This document shows, piece after piece, positions 43,850 through 52,959 of a stretch of 64,000 nucleotides of DNA (its first letter is position 1; every line of letters begins with the position of its first letter). The stretch covers positions 1-64,000 of the forward strand of contig SCKK01000002.1 in assembly GCA_004124475.1 (NCBI GenBank). The letters are read 5' to 3'. Under the pieces are notes generated by a model. The model searched no databases and was not told the DNA's origin. It saw nothing but the letters and a program-made list of their open reading frames with translations. The DNA comes from Fidelibacterota bacterium (GTDB lineage: Bacteria; Fidelibacterota; Marinisomatia; Marinisomatales; SCKK01). The translations under genes were made by a program, and so were the position numbers.

Positions 43850-44899
43850 ATGATATACATATCAAAACGATTATATTCCTTCCTGTTATTTTCAGCTATT
43901 CTGCCATTGTTCTTCACATGCGGGAACAACCCAACTGATGACAAGGACTCACCGAAATGGGAAGCCCTTGGATATGGAGACAGGATCGCATCTCGCCTGG
44001 TCATGGCAGACCCTTACTTGTACGTCTGCGGAGCTATCGACGGACTGTGGAGAAAGAATGTTCGCCAGGAAGATGCAGATTGGGAATATCTTGGCTTAGC
44101 CGACCCAGCGGGTTCATGGAGCAATGGGAACGGCGTCCGACATGTGGTGATTCACCAGGAAAACCCTGACTGGTTGATGGTGACGTTTAACACCGGAGGA
44201 GCAGGGCAACACAAAATCTACCGATCACTGGACGGCGGGCAAAACTGGGCACGGGTGGACAGTGGGGTGTCAAGCCCAGGTAACATTCAGTTGTTTCTTC
44301 AATATCCGGACCGCGTATTAGGCGCCGGTTTATCCATTTACTCCACTCATGATTTTGGAAACCATTGGGAAATAGTAGCTAATGGTCGTCAACAAGTTAA
44401 CATTTTCGCTAACCATCCGATAGCCAAGCATATTTGCTGGATGGGTGGATCCACTGCTTTTATGGAGGGCTTTATACTTAACTCGGCTAACTCGGGTAGA
44501 ACATGGGAAGAAATTGACCTTCAGCAAGTAAACCCTGGTGGTGGTATACATAGCATTGCCTTCAATGCCGCTGACCCTGATATAGTTTATCTGGGTACGG
44601 GCTTGGTCTTAAAAAGCACGGATGGCGGTCAATCATGGATTCGTATGCCAATCAATAACATGGTATATGACGTTGGTGCTTTGGTAACAGACCCTCGAAA
44701 TACACAGCACCTGTGGGCAGGAAGTGGTGTTCAAGGCAAAGCCTTTTGGGAAACATGGGATGCCGGTCATAGTTGGCAGCTTGTCGTGGTTCCAGGTGCC
44801 GATTCTCTCGTGGTATACGATATGGTTTGGGATGAGGTCGAGGAAGCGCTGTATGTCGCCACGCCCAATGATATTTTCCAGTTCACGCCTGAGAGATGA
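43850..44899 (+). CDS. BNR/sortilin-like beta-propeller lipoprotein, copy 2
   Basis: 349 residues, signal peptide 'IYISKRLYSFLLFSAILPLF' with lipobox 'FFTC'. The N-terminal half matches copies 1 and 4 ('LGLADPAGSWSNGNGV'). The C-terminal half matches copy 3 ('QQVNPGGGIHSIAFNAADPD'), giving a mosaic. Upstream DNA ('tatttggacccaac') is shared with copies 3 and 4. Followed 28 bp later by head 2, which has a different signal peptide. Confidence 0.85.
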   Translation: MIYISKRLYSFLLFSAILPLFFTCGNNPTDDKDSPKWEALGYGDRIASRLVMADPYLYVCGAIDGLWRKNVRQEDADWEYLGLADPAGSWSNGNGVRHVVIHQENPDWLMVTFNTGGAGQHKIYRSLDGGQNWARVDSGVSSPGNIQLFLQYPDRVLGAGLSIYSTHDFGNHWEIVANGRQQVNIFANHPIAKHICWMGGSTAFMEGFILNSANSGRTWEEIDLQQVNPGGGIHSIAFNAADPDIVYLGTGLVLKSTDGGQSWIRMPINNMVYDVGALVTDPRNTQHLWAGSGVQGKAFWETWDAGHSWQLVVVPGADSLVVYDMVWDEVEEALYVATPNDIFQFTPER

Positions 44900-44927
44900 C
44901 ATCAACCTTAATTTAAAGGGGTAGACC

Positions 44928-45197
44928 ATGAATAGGCAAAATCTTCTGAGAGGTAGTAAAAATTCCTACATAGTGTGGCTTATTACTTTCCTTTTCGTAA
45001 CTATAGGACCCGAGCAAGGATATTCACAAACCTTTGAATTGCAGGGCCGGGAATATAGACAATTGGATGGCGTGTGGTACAACTTCGCAAATGGAAGGCA
45101 GGGCGACCAAATTGTTCCTCAGCGTCTCATCGTTCGACTACGGGATCGGAGTTACTTGAAGGCGTTTGGCATTGAACAATACCAGAAAAACCTGTAA
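44928..45197 (+). CDS. Truncated subtilase head 2
   Basis: 89 codons. The signal peptide ('NRQNLLRGSKNSYIVWLI') differs from heads 1, 3 and 4, while the mature start 'QTFELQGREYRQLDGVWYN' is the shared propeptide. It ends 'GIEQYQKNL' then stop. The tail 'QYxKNL' is shared with head 3 and lies out of frame in head 1, showing a common right junction of the duplicated unit. Confidence 0.55.
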   Translation: MNRQNLLRGSKNSYIVWLITFLFVTIGPEQGYSQTFELQGREYRQLDGVWYNFANGRQGDQIVPQRLIVRLRDRSYLKAFGIEQYQKNL

Positions 45198-45237
45198 ATT
45201 ATCGAAGGTTAATTGTGATATAGTATTTGGACCCAAC

Positions 45238-46278
45238 ATGATATACATATCAAAACGATTATATTCCTTCCTGTTATTTTCAGCTATTCTGCCATTGTTC
45301 TTCACATGCGGGAACAACCCAACTGATGACAAGGACTCACCGAAATGGGAAGCCCTTGGATATGGAGACAGGATCGCATCTCGCCTGGTCATGGCAGACC
45401 CTTACTTGTACGTCTGCGGAGCTATCGACGGACTGTGGAGAAAGAATGTTCGCCAGGAAGATGCAGATTGGGAATATCTTGGCTTAGCTGATACAAGTGG
45501 ACTACAGGTGACTTGGAGGGGCGTCCATAATTTGGTAGTTTATTACGATAATCCTGATTGGCTTATGGTGGCGTATAGTGACGGAATTAGCTATAAGGTC
45601 TTTCGCTCGCTTGATGGAGGACAGAGCTGGGCACGGGCCGACAGTGGAGTGTCAAGCCCAGGCAACATTCAGTTGTTTCTTCAATATCCGGACCGCGTAT
45701 TAGGCGCTGGGTTATTGATTTACTCCACTCAGGATTTTGGAAACCATTGGGAAATAGTAGCTAATGGTCGTCAACAAGTTAACATTTTCGCTAACCATCC
45801 GATAGCCAAGCATATTTGCTGGATGGGTGGATCCACTGCTTTTATGGAGGGCTTTTTACTTAACTCGGCTGACTCAGGTAGAACATGGAAAAAAATTGAC
45901 CTTCAGCAAGTAAACCCTGGTGGTGGTATACATAGCATTGCCTTCAATGCCGCTGACCCTGATATAGTTTATCTGGGTACGGGCTTGGTCTTAAAAAGCA
46001 CGGATGGCGGTCAATCATGGATTCGTATGCCAATCAATAACATGGTATATGACGTTGGTGCTTTGGTAACAGACCCTCGAAATACACAGCACCTGTGGGC
46101 AGGAAGTTTCCTTCAAGGCAAAGCCTTTTGGGAAACATGGGATGCCGGTCATAGTTGGCAGCTTGTCGTGGTTCCAGGTGCCGATTCTCTCGTGGTATAC
46201 GATATGGTTTGGGATGAGGTCGAGGAAGCGCTGTATGTCGCCACGCCCAATGATATTTTCCAGTTCACGCCTGAGTGA
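45238..46278 (+). CDS. BNR/sortilin-like beta-propeller lipoprotein, copy 3
   Basis: 346 residues from the ATG shared with copy 2; an upstream ATG at 45166 would read through head-2 DNA and is not native. It has a unique block ('LADTSGLQVTWRGVHNLVVYYDNPDWLMVAYSDG' region, about 45488-45610) replacing the segment of copies 1, 2 and 4. Its C-terminal half is nearly identical to copy 2. Lipobox 'FFTC' as in copies 2 and 4. Confidence 0.85.
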   Translation: MIYISKRLYSFLLFSAILPLFFTCGNNPTDDKDSPKWEALGYGDRIASRLVMADPYLYVCGAIDGLWRKNVRQEDADWEYLGLADTSGLQVTWRGVHNLVVYYDNPDWLMVAYSDGISYKVFRSLDGGQSWARADSGVSSPGNIQLFLQYPDRVLGAGLLIYSTQDFGNHWEIVANGRQQVNIFANHPIAKHICWMGGSTAFMEGFLLNSADSGRTWKKIDLQQVNPGGGIHSIAFNAADPDIVYLGTGLVLKSTDGGQSWIRMPINNMVYDVGALVTDPRNTQHLWAGSFLQGKAFWETWDAGHSWQLVVVPGADSLVVYDMVWDEVEEALYVATPNDIFQFTPE

Positions 46279-46308
46279 TGAACTAAAATTTAATTAAAAG
46301 GAAATACT

Positions 46309-46578
46309 ATGAATAAACAAAATACTTTCAATCAATGCAAACCTTCCCACATAATGTGTTTTATTGTTTCCCTTCTTATGGCGTCAGGATTTAACCAAGT
46401 GCAGGCACAAACCTTTGAATTGCAGGGCCGGGAATATAGACAATTGGATGGCGTGTGGTATAACTTCGCAAATGGAATTCAGGGTGACCGGATTGTTCCT
46501 GAGCGTCTCATCGTTCGACTACGTGATCTCAGCGACGTGAAGGCGTTTGACATTGTACAATACAAAAAAAACCTGTAA
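46309..46578 (+). CDS. Truncated subtilase head 3
   Basis: 89 codons with the same signal peptide as heads 1 and 4 ('HIMCFIVSLLMASGFNQ'), propeptide 'TFELQGREYRQLDGVWYN' and tail 'DIVQYKKNL'. Same junction as heads 1 and 2. Upstream spacing (30 bp) and DNA ('tgatgaactaaaatttaatt') are shared with heads 1 and 4. Confidence 0.55.
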   Translation: MNKQNTFNQCKPSHIMCFIVSLLMASGFNQVQAQTFELQGREYRQLDGVWYNFANGIQGDRIVPERLIVRLRDLSDVKAFDIVQYKKNL

Positions 46579-46617
46579 ATTGTTAAAGGTTAATTATGAT
46601 ATAGTATTTGAACCCCC

Positions 46618-47670
46618 ATGATATACATATCGAAACGTTTTTATTCCTTCCTGTTCTTTTCAGCTATTCTGCCATTGTTTTTTACATGTGGGAACAATCC
46701 AACTGATGATAAAAACTCACCGAAATGGGAAGCCCTTGGATATGGAGACAGGATCGCATCTCGCCTGGTCATGGCAGACCCTTACTTGTACGTCTGCGGA
46801 GCTATCGACGGACTGTGGCGAAAGAATATGCGCCAGGAAGATGCAGACTGGGAATATCTTGGCTTAGCCGACCCAGCGGGTTCATGGAGCAATGGGAACG
46901 GCGTCCGACATGTGGTGATACACCAGGAAAACCCTGACTGGTTGATGGTGACGTCTAACACCGGAGGAGCGGGGCAACACAAAATCTACCGATCGGTGAA
47001 CGGCGGGCAAAACTGGACACTAGCAGACAGTGGAGTGTCAAGCCCAGGCAGCATTCAGTTATTTCTTCAATTTCCGGACCGCATTTTAGGCGCAGGTTTA
47101 TCCATTTACTCTACCGTGAACTTTGGAAACCAATGGGAATTGGTAGCTAATGGTCGTCAACAAGTTAACATTTTCGCTAACCATCCGATATCCACACATA
47201 TAGTCTGGATGGGTGGCGAGACGGCTTTTATGGATGGCTTTTTACTTAAGTCCGTCGATTCGGCTAAAACCTGGCAAGTGATTGACCTTCAACAGGTGAT
47301 CCCTTCAAGCAATGCCATCTACAGCATTGCCTTTGATGATACGAATTCCGACATGGTTTATGTTGGATTGGGTAGTGGGATAATTAAAAGTAGTGATGGC
47401 GGTCAATCGTGGATAAACATTGCTGGTCTTGATACCATCTACGGTGTGCTTGATTTAGTGGCAGATCCTCGAAGTACGCAACATCTGTGGGCGGGAAGTG
47501 CTGTTCAAGGCCAAGCCTTTTGGGAAACGTGGGATGCCGGTAATAGCTGGAAATCTATCGAGGTTCCCAACGACGATTCTCTAATTGTTTATGATATGGT
47601 TTGGGATGAGGTCGAGGAAGCGCTGTATGTCGCCACGCCCAATGATATTTTCCAGTTCACACCTGAGTGA
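46618..47670 (+). CDS. BNR/sortilin-like beta-propeller lipoprotein, copy 4
   Basis: 350 residues with lipobox 'FFTC'. N-terminal block like copies 1 and 2 ('GSWSNGNGV'), C-terminal block like copy 1 ('SDMVYVGLGSGIIKSSDGG'). Several replacements ('ETAFMDGFLLKS', 'KTWQVIDLQQVIPSSNA') make it the most diverged copy in its middle. It immediately precedes the full-length subtilase. Confidence 0.85.
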   Translation: MIYISKRFYSFLFFSAILPLFFTCGNNPTDDKNSPKWEALGYGDRIASRLVMADPYLYVCGAIDGLWRKNMRQEDADWEYLGLADPAGSWSNGNGVRHVVIHQENPDWLMVTSNTGGAGQHKIYRSVNGGQNWTLADSGVSSPGSIQLFLQFPDRILGAGLSIYSTVNFGNQWELVANGRQQVNIFANHPISTHIVWMGGETAFMDGFLLKSVDSAKTWQVIDLQQVIPSSNAIYSIAFDDTNSDMVYVGLGSGIIKSSDGGQSWINIAGLDTIYGVLDLVADPRSTQHLWAGSAVQGQAFWETWDAGNSWKSIEVPNDDSLIVYDMVWDEVEEALYVATPNDIFQFTPE

Positions 47671-47700
47671 TGAACTAAAATTTAATTAAAAGGAAATACT

Positions 47701-49875
47701 ATGAATAAACAAAATACTTTCAATCAATGCAAACCTTCCTACATAATGTGGCTTATTGTTTCTCTTCTTATGGCGTCAGGATTTAACCAAGTGCAGGCAC
47801 AAACCTTTGAATTGCAGGGCCGGGAATATAGACAATTGGATGGCGTGTGGTACAACTTCGCAAATGGAAGGCAGGGCGACCGGATTGTTCCGCAGCGTCT
47901 CATCATTCGACTACATGATCGCAGCGACGTGAGGATATTTGACCTTGAACAAGCTGGTTTTTCTCAAGTTAATGTCGTTTCAGGGGAGCTGTTTGGCGGA
48001 TACTATGTAGTGGAGGTAACCAGTCCTCATGATCCTTTTGTTATTGCGTTAAAATTTTCAAAAAATCCTTTGTTTGACTATGTAGAGTTTGATGCATTAG
48101 GAGAATATTACGGTACACCAAATGACCCATTGTATTCCAATCAATGGTATTTACCGAAAATTAGTGTGCTCCAGGCATGGGATATCAATACCGGTTGTAA
48201 TTCCATCATATTGGCGGTAATCGATAGTGGTACTGATTACGGGCATGAGGACTTGGATGGCAACATCTGGGTGAATCCAGCCGAAGATTTTAACGGGAAC
48301 GGGACAGCAGATTTCTACCCCTATTATGTTGGTGGTGATCTGGATTGGAGTGATAATGACAACAATAGTAAAGTGGATGACTTAGTGGGCTGGGATTTTC
48401 AAGACGGTGACAATGACCCTTCCGGTACCTATTATCATGGCACGGCGGTGGCAGGGGTGGCTCTCGCCCAGACAAACAATTATGAATATGGCAGTTATCT
48501 TGGCGTTGCCGGAGTAGCGGGCGGTTGGGCGGCTTCTCAAGGTGTTTAACTCATGTCACTACGGGTAGAAAATTATCAGCCATTACTCTCACAGGCTACC
48601 GAGGCAATAACCTATGCCGCGGAAAACGGTGCCCGCGTGATCAATATGAGTTTTGGATTTGGAGTGCCTTATGCTCCTATGGAGGCAGCGATAAACAACG
48701 CCGCTGACAACTACAATTGTGTGCTGGTGGCTGCTGCCGGGAATTATGGCACAGATGTTGACCACAATCCAGAGAAAAAAAATGTGCGATACCCGGCAGC
48801 CTATGATAAAGTCATTGCCGTGGGCGCCACAACTGAAGGCGATATAAGGAAAGAATTGTCAGATGGCACTGATGAAGGGAATTGGGGAAGTTGCTATGCC
48901 TATAGTTATGGAGGAGAGGACCCCCGACCATTGGATGTTATGGCTCCAGGGATTCATATTCAGACGACGGACATTACCGGGTCAGCAGGGAGAGATCCGG
49001 GGAACTACTATTCATCTTTTAGCGGCACCTCCTCCGCTGCACCAATCGTTTCCGGGTTGGCAGCGCTTATTCTTTCCATTAATGCTAATTTATCCTGGTC
49101 CGAGGTTAGGGACATTATTCGTAATACAGCCGACGAAGTACCAGCAATGGGAGGTGAGAATTTCACCGATGAATATGGCTATGGGCGCATCAATGTTTAT
49201 GCGGCATTATCCGCCGTAGAACCGTCACCTGCGGTGCCGGTAAATTTCCATAAAGAACTGCACTCGATACGCGGTGGATGGAACCCTATTCTGGTCTGGT
49301 CGCCAAATAGTGAACCTGATCTGGCTGGGTATCAGTTATATCGTAAATTCGTGCCTGGCTCATGGCACATGCGCGCCCAATTATCTTCCACTCAGACCTC
49401 GTTTACCGATGGCGAAATCTTCATATCTGCCTCAGGCGGGAATATCGAATACGTCCACTATAAAGTAAGGGCATTTAGTGATTGCTATTATTCTGATTTT
49501 ACGAATTCGCTGGTGGTACGGCACAATGAGTTGGGAGGATTCAAGCAGATTGCCGGAGAGCCAACCGAAGTCTTACCTGACCAATTCACCCTGCACCAAA
49601 ACTTCCCTAACCCCTTCAACCCTTCCACCACGATCTCGTTTGATCTTCCCGAGGCATCAGACATCCATCTGATCATCTACACCATCACTGGAGAAACGGT
49701 TGCTTCCGTAATCAAAACCGCAATATCTGCCGGATTCAGAGAAGTTCAGTGGGATGGAACCGATGTGTCAGGCAAGCTTGTCCCATCAGGAATCTATTTT
49801 TACCATCTGGAAGCAAGAGCAATTGAAACTGGAAAAACCTTTCAACAAAGTCGGAAGATGGTGCTCATACGGTAG
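47701..49875 (+). pseudogene. Secreted subtilisin-like (S8) protease with FlgD/T9SS-type sorting tail, interrupted by an in-frame TAA
   Basis: Read across 47701-49875 this is a 724-codon subtilase. It has a signal peptide, a propeptide, Asp175 in 'AVIDSGTDYG', His246 in 'HGTAVAG', oxyanion Asn in 'AAAGNYG' and catalytic Ser in 'FSGTSSAAPIVSG'. A fibronectin-like stretch follows, then a C-terminal 'NFPNPFNPSTTI' plus FlgD-like sorting domain. A TAA at 48547-48549 (codon 283, likely from CAA or AAA) splits it in frame. The downstream part could restart at ATG 48553. The N-terminal piece alone lacks the catalytic Ser. It is a recent nonsense mutation, a sequencing error or a real two-piece gene. 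Confidence 0.85.
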
Positions 49876-49954
49876 TCCATTTTTCAGCTTTATAGAGTAA
49901 TAATATTTCTAGTTTCTCTACCTCTCTTTTCACTTATATTATTAAGTTATAAAG

Positions 49955-51106
49955 ATGATCTACTTCGATTATTGTGCCACAACACCCCTTGACAAGCGGG
50001 TCGCCGCGCTCATGGCGAATGTGAACGAAAATGTTTTTGGGAATCCGTCAAGTATACATCGGTACGGTCAGGAGGCAAAAGGGTATGTGGAGAGAGCCAG
50101 AAGGCATGTGGCTTCCGCCATCAACTGCCAACCCAAGGAAATTATCTTCACCGGCGGTGGGACAGAGGCAAATAATATTGTGTTGTGGAATGTCCTCCGT
50201 GAAAATAAAAAACATGTCATTCTTTCAGCAATTGAGCACCCCTCCATTTCAAAAACGATATCCTTACTGGCTAATTGGGGTATTGAATATACTATCATCC
50301 CGGTAGATTCTTTCGGAATCGTAAACCCGAACTCCGTTCGAGACGCAATCCGGAATGACACCGGTTTGGTCACCGTAATGTTCGTGAATAACGAGACCGG
50401 AACTATCGAACCCATTGGTGAAATATCACAACTTTGTCTGGAGAGAGGGATTTATTTTCACAGTGATGGCGTCCAGGCATTGGGGAAAATTCCTGTTGAC
50501 GTCCGATCTTTAAATGTGACCAGTATGAGTTTTTCCGCTCACAAATTATACGGTCCGAAAGGCGTGGGAGCTCTCTACTTGAGCGAAGGAACACGATTGA
50601 ATCCCCTGGTCGTTGGAGGCAGCCAGGAAGGAAACTTCCGTGCAGGTACAGAAAACGTGCCCGGGATTACCGGATTCGGACTGGCAGCAGAATTGGCTAT
50701 TGCAATACTGGAAACCGAAAAGGATCGACTAAGAAAACTGGAGCAACATTTCCTCGAGAGTCTCATCGAAAATATTCCCAATCTCACGATAAATGGTCAT
50801 CAGGAACACCGAGTGCAGGGCGTGATCAACATAACGTTCCCGGATGTACCGGGAGATGATTTGCTGATGAACCTTGATCTGAACGGAATAGCCGTATCCG
50901 GTGGATCGGCTTGCTCATCCGGAACTCTAAAGCCATCCGAGGTACTAAAAGCAATGGGAATCTCCGATAGGTTAAATCGCCGTACGATCCGGATATCCTT
51001 GGGCAGATATACTAGTAAATCCGATGTCCATGTCCTCGCTGAAGCTATTGTTAAGCATGTACAGCACCTGAAAAAAGTTAATACACCTTTAGAGACTCAC
51101 GCATGA
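49955..51106 (+). CDS. Cysteine desulfurase (NifS/IscS family)
   Basis: A 383-residue PLP enzyme releasing sulfur from cysteine for FeS clusters and tRNA thiolation: 'YFDYCATTPLD', 'FTGGGTEANN', the PLP-lysine in 'SFSAHKLYGPKGVG' and the catalytic Cys loop 'SGGSACSSGTLKPS'. Its stop overlaps the mnmA start by 4 bp (ATGA), so it most likely delivers sulfur to MnmA. Normal length. Confidence 0.93.
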   Translation: MIYFDYCATTPLDKRVAALMANVNENVFGNPSSIHRYGQEAKGYVERARRHVASAINCQPKEIIFTGGGTEANNIVLWNVLRENKKHVILSAIEHPSISKTISLLANWGIEYTIIPVDSFGIVNPNSVRDAIRNDTGLVTVMFVNNETGTIEPIGEISQLCLERGIYFHSDGVQALGKIPVDVRSLNVTSMSFSAHKLYGPKGVGALYLSEGTRLNPLVVGGSQEGNFRAGTENVPGITGFGLAAELAIAILETEKDRLRKLEQHFLESLIENIPNLTINGHQEHRVQGVINITFPDVPGDDLLMNLDLNGIAVSGGSACSSGTLKPSEVLKAMGISDRLNRRTIRISLGRYTSKSDVHVLAEAIVKHVQHLKKVNTPLETHA

Positions 51107-52227
51107 ATACAAATCATTCATTGAATAAAAACAGAGTCCTCGTAGCAATGTCAGGCGGAGTGGATAGTTCGGTTGCCTTGTTAAAAATCCTCGAAGCTGG
51201 GTATGATGCTTTTGGCGTCACGATGAAACTTTGGGAATCCCATGACTCAAACGGTAATCTCATTAATGATTCTTACTGCTGTTCCTTGGATGCAGTTAAT
51301 AATGCCAAACAGGTATGCCAAACCCTCCAGGTTCCCCACTACACCATAGATTTCCAGGACGTATTTCGAGAAAAAGTGGTGGATTATTTTATCGAGGAAT
51401 ATTTCGCAGGCAGAACCCCTAATCCCTGCATACAATGCAATTCCCATGTCCGCTGGGGAGCCTTGCTGAGCAAAGCCGACCAGTTGGATTCCTATTGGAT
51501 TGCCACAGGGCACTACGCACGAATGGAGAAAGAAAATGACCAAATTCCCTTTTTGCGAAAAGCAGTGGATTCGAATAAAGATCAGACTTACGTCCTCTGG
51601 GGAATTGATCAACATTCCCTGAAAAGGACTTTATTCCCCCTTGGAGATTTGATGAAAAAGGAAGTACGTGAATTAGCAGCAAGTGCCAACTTTGCCACAT
51701 CAGACATTAAAGAAAGCATGGACCTGTGCTTTATCCCCAACAATGACTATCGAGGGTTTATGGAAGATTATGTCCCTGATAAGGTATCGGAAGATTCCGA
51801 GGGGGATTTCATTAATACCCAGGAAGAATCCCTCGGTAGGCATAAGGGAATTTCACACTATACGATTGGTCAGCGGCGTAGACTTGGTATCACGGGACCA
51901 AAAGCCAGTTACGTGCAAAATATAGACTTAGATTCAAAAACAATAACATTAGCGCCCAGGGAAAAAATGTTCTTCACCAGCTGTACTGTGAACAGGCTGA
52001 ACTGGCACTGTGACATAAGTGACTTCCTATTCAAACCAATAACAGTACATATCCGGTATCGCCATAGTGGAGTCACATGCCACCTATTGAATTTGGGTGA
52101 CAATGAAACAAGAGTCAACTTTGACACACCCCAATTTGCCGTGGCACCGGGACAGTCAGCAGTTTTTTATTCCGAAGATCGTCTCTTGGGTGGCGGTATT
52201 ATTACAAAGGCTTACATCCATGAGTGA
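51103..52227 (+). CDS. mnmA: tRNA-specific 2-thiouridylase MnmA
   Basis: A 374-residue enzyme that thiolates U34 of tRNAs for Lys, Glu and Gln. The N-terminal PP-loop 'AMSGGVDSSVALL', the first catalytic Cys in 'TPNPCIQCN', 'ATGHYAR', the second Cys in 'SMDLCFIP' and the C-terminal OB-like domain are all present. Overlaps the upstream cysteine desulfurase and the downstream nucleotidyltransferase. Confidence 0.95.
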   Translation: MNTNHSLNKNRVLVAMSGGVDSSVALLKILEAGYDAFGVTMKLWESHDSNGNLINDSYCCSLDAVNNAKQVCQTLQVPHYTIDFQDVFREKVVDYFIEEYFAGRTPNPCIQCNSHVRWGALLSKADQLDSYWIATGHYARMEKENDQIPFLRKAVDSNKDQTYVLWGIDQHSLKRTLFPLGDLMKKEVRELAASANFATSDIKESMDLCFIPNNDYRGFMEDYVPDKVSEDSEGDFINTQEESLGRHKGISHYTIGQRRRLGITGPKASYVQNIDLDSKTITLAPREKMFFTSCTVNRLNWHCDISDFLFKPITVHIRYRHSGVTCHLLNLGDNETRVNFDTPQFAVAPGQSAVFYSEDRLLGGGIITKAYIHE

Positions 52228-52957
52228 CCATCCAAATTTAGGTATCATTATCCTTGCCGCAGGAAAAGGGAAGAGAATGAAATCAACTCTTCCGAAAGTA
52301 CTTCACCAGGTGGTAGGTATCCCCATGATCAAACATGTCGTTACTACTGCTTCCCAATTAAATCCCGAAAAAGTGGTGATTGTTGTCGGTCAGGGAAAAG
52401 AACAGGTCAAAGATGTGTTAAAAGGTTTTGATCTGGTATTTGTTGAACAAAGAGAACAGTTAGGTACTGGGCACGCTGTTACACAGGCAGAAAAAGAATT
52501 TGCAGGATTCAACGGAAACATCCTGATATTATCCGGGGATGTTCCCTTAATAACTCAAATGACACTTGACAAACTACTTCAAATGCATTATGTTTCGAGT
52601 GTAGCCGCTACCGTGCTATCAGCGATATTTGAAAATCCATTCGGTTATGGGCGAATTATTCTTAATGGTGAAGGTTCATTAGACAGAATCGTTGAAGAAA
52701 AGGACTGTACTACAGAATTACAAACAATTCAAGAAGTGAATGCCGGAATATATGTTTTTGACTCGCAACTCCTTTTTCTCCATCTTTCGAACATTGTCTG
52801 TGACAACAGACAAAAGGAATATTACCTTCCGGATATTATACCACTGTTGAGAAAGTCAGGACATCGAGTGGCTATTGAACAGGTAAATAACATTCACGAA
52901 GTCGCAGGTGTAAACACTCGGGAACAATTAATAGAAATCAACCGTATTTTGGAATAA
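52220..52957 (+). CDS. GlmU-type nucleotidyltransferase, pyrophosphorylase domain only
   Basis: A 245-residue sugar-1-phosphate nucleotidyltransferase: 'IIILAAGKGKRMKS', 'LPKVLHQVVGIPMIKHV', 'EQLGTGHAV' and 'ILSGDVPLI' as in the N-terminal half of GlmU (UDP-GlcNAc synthesis). It ends right after this domain; the left-handed beta-helix acetyltransferase half of GlmU is absent. A separate acetyltransferase must exist elsewhere, or the enzyme uses another substrate. Start 52220 is chosen because it opens with the motif and overlaps mnmA by 8 bp; a longer frame from 52097 lies inside mnmA. Confidence 0.85.
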   Translation: MSDHPNLGIIILAAGKGKRMKSTLPKVLHQVVGIPMIKHVVTTASQLNPEKVVIVVGQGKEQVKDVLKGFDLVFVEQREQLGTGHAVTQAEKEFAGFNGNILILSGDVPLITQMTLDKLLQMHYVSSVAATVLSAIFENPFGYGRIILNGEGSLDRIVEEKDCTTELQTIQEVNAGIYVFDSQLLFLHLSNIVCDNRQKEYYLPDIIPLLRKSGHRVAIEQVNNIHEVAGVNTREQLIEINRILE

Positions 52958-52959
52958 AC

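Larger units (their letters stand above)
42457..47997 (+). repeat. Tandem array of lipoprotein gene plus subtilase head, period about 1.39 kb
   Basis: Four lipoprotein genes start at 42457, 43850, 45238 and 46618. Subtilase-head starts are at 43534, 44928, 46309 and 47701. The spacing (1380-1394 bp) shows one duplicated unit of lipoprotein plus the first ~80 protease codons. Long stretches are nearly identical at the DNA level (for example the 'aaatgggaagcccttggata' block in all four), while internal blocks differ in a mosaic way. Only the last unit keeps the whole protease. Confidence 0.85.

Noticed and set aside
13779-48549. TAA recoded as a sense codon (in-frame TAA in vapC and in the subtilase)
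   Set aside because: TAA ends many intact genes here at their expected C-termini (for example topA and glyS), so these two are better read as nonsense mutations or errors.
42457-49875. Diversity-generating retroelement as the source of lipoprotein variation
   Set aside because: No reverse transcriptase, template repeat or adenine-biased substitutions are visible. Variation is in blocks, which fits homologous recombination instead.
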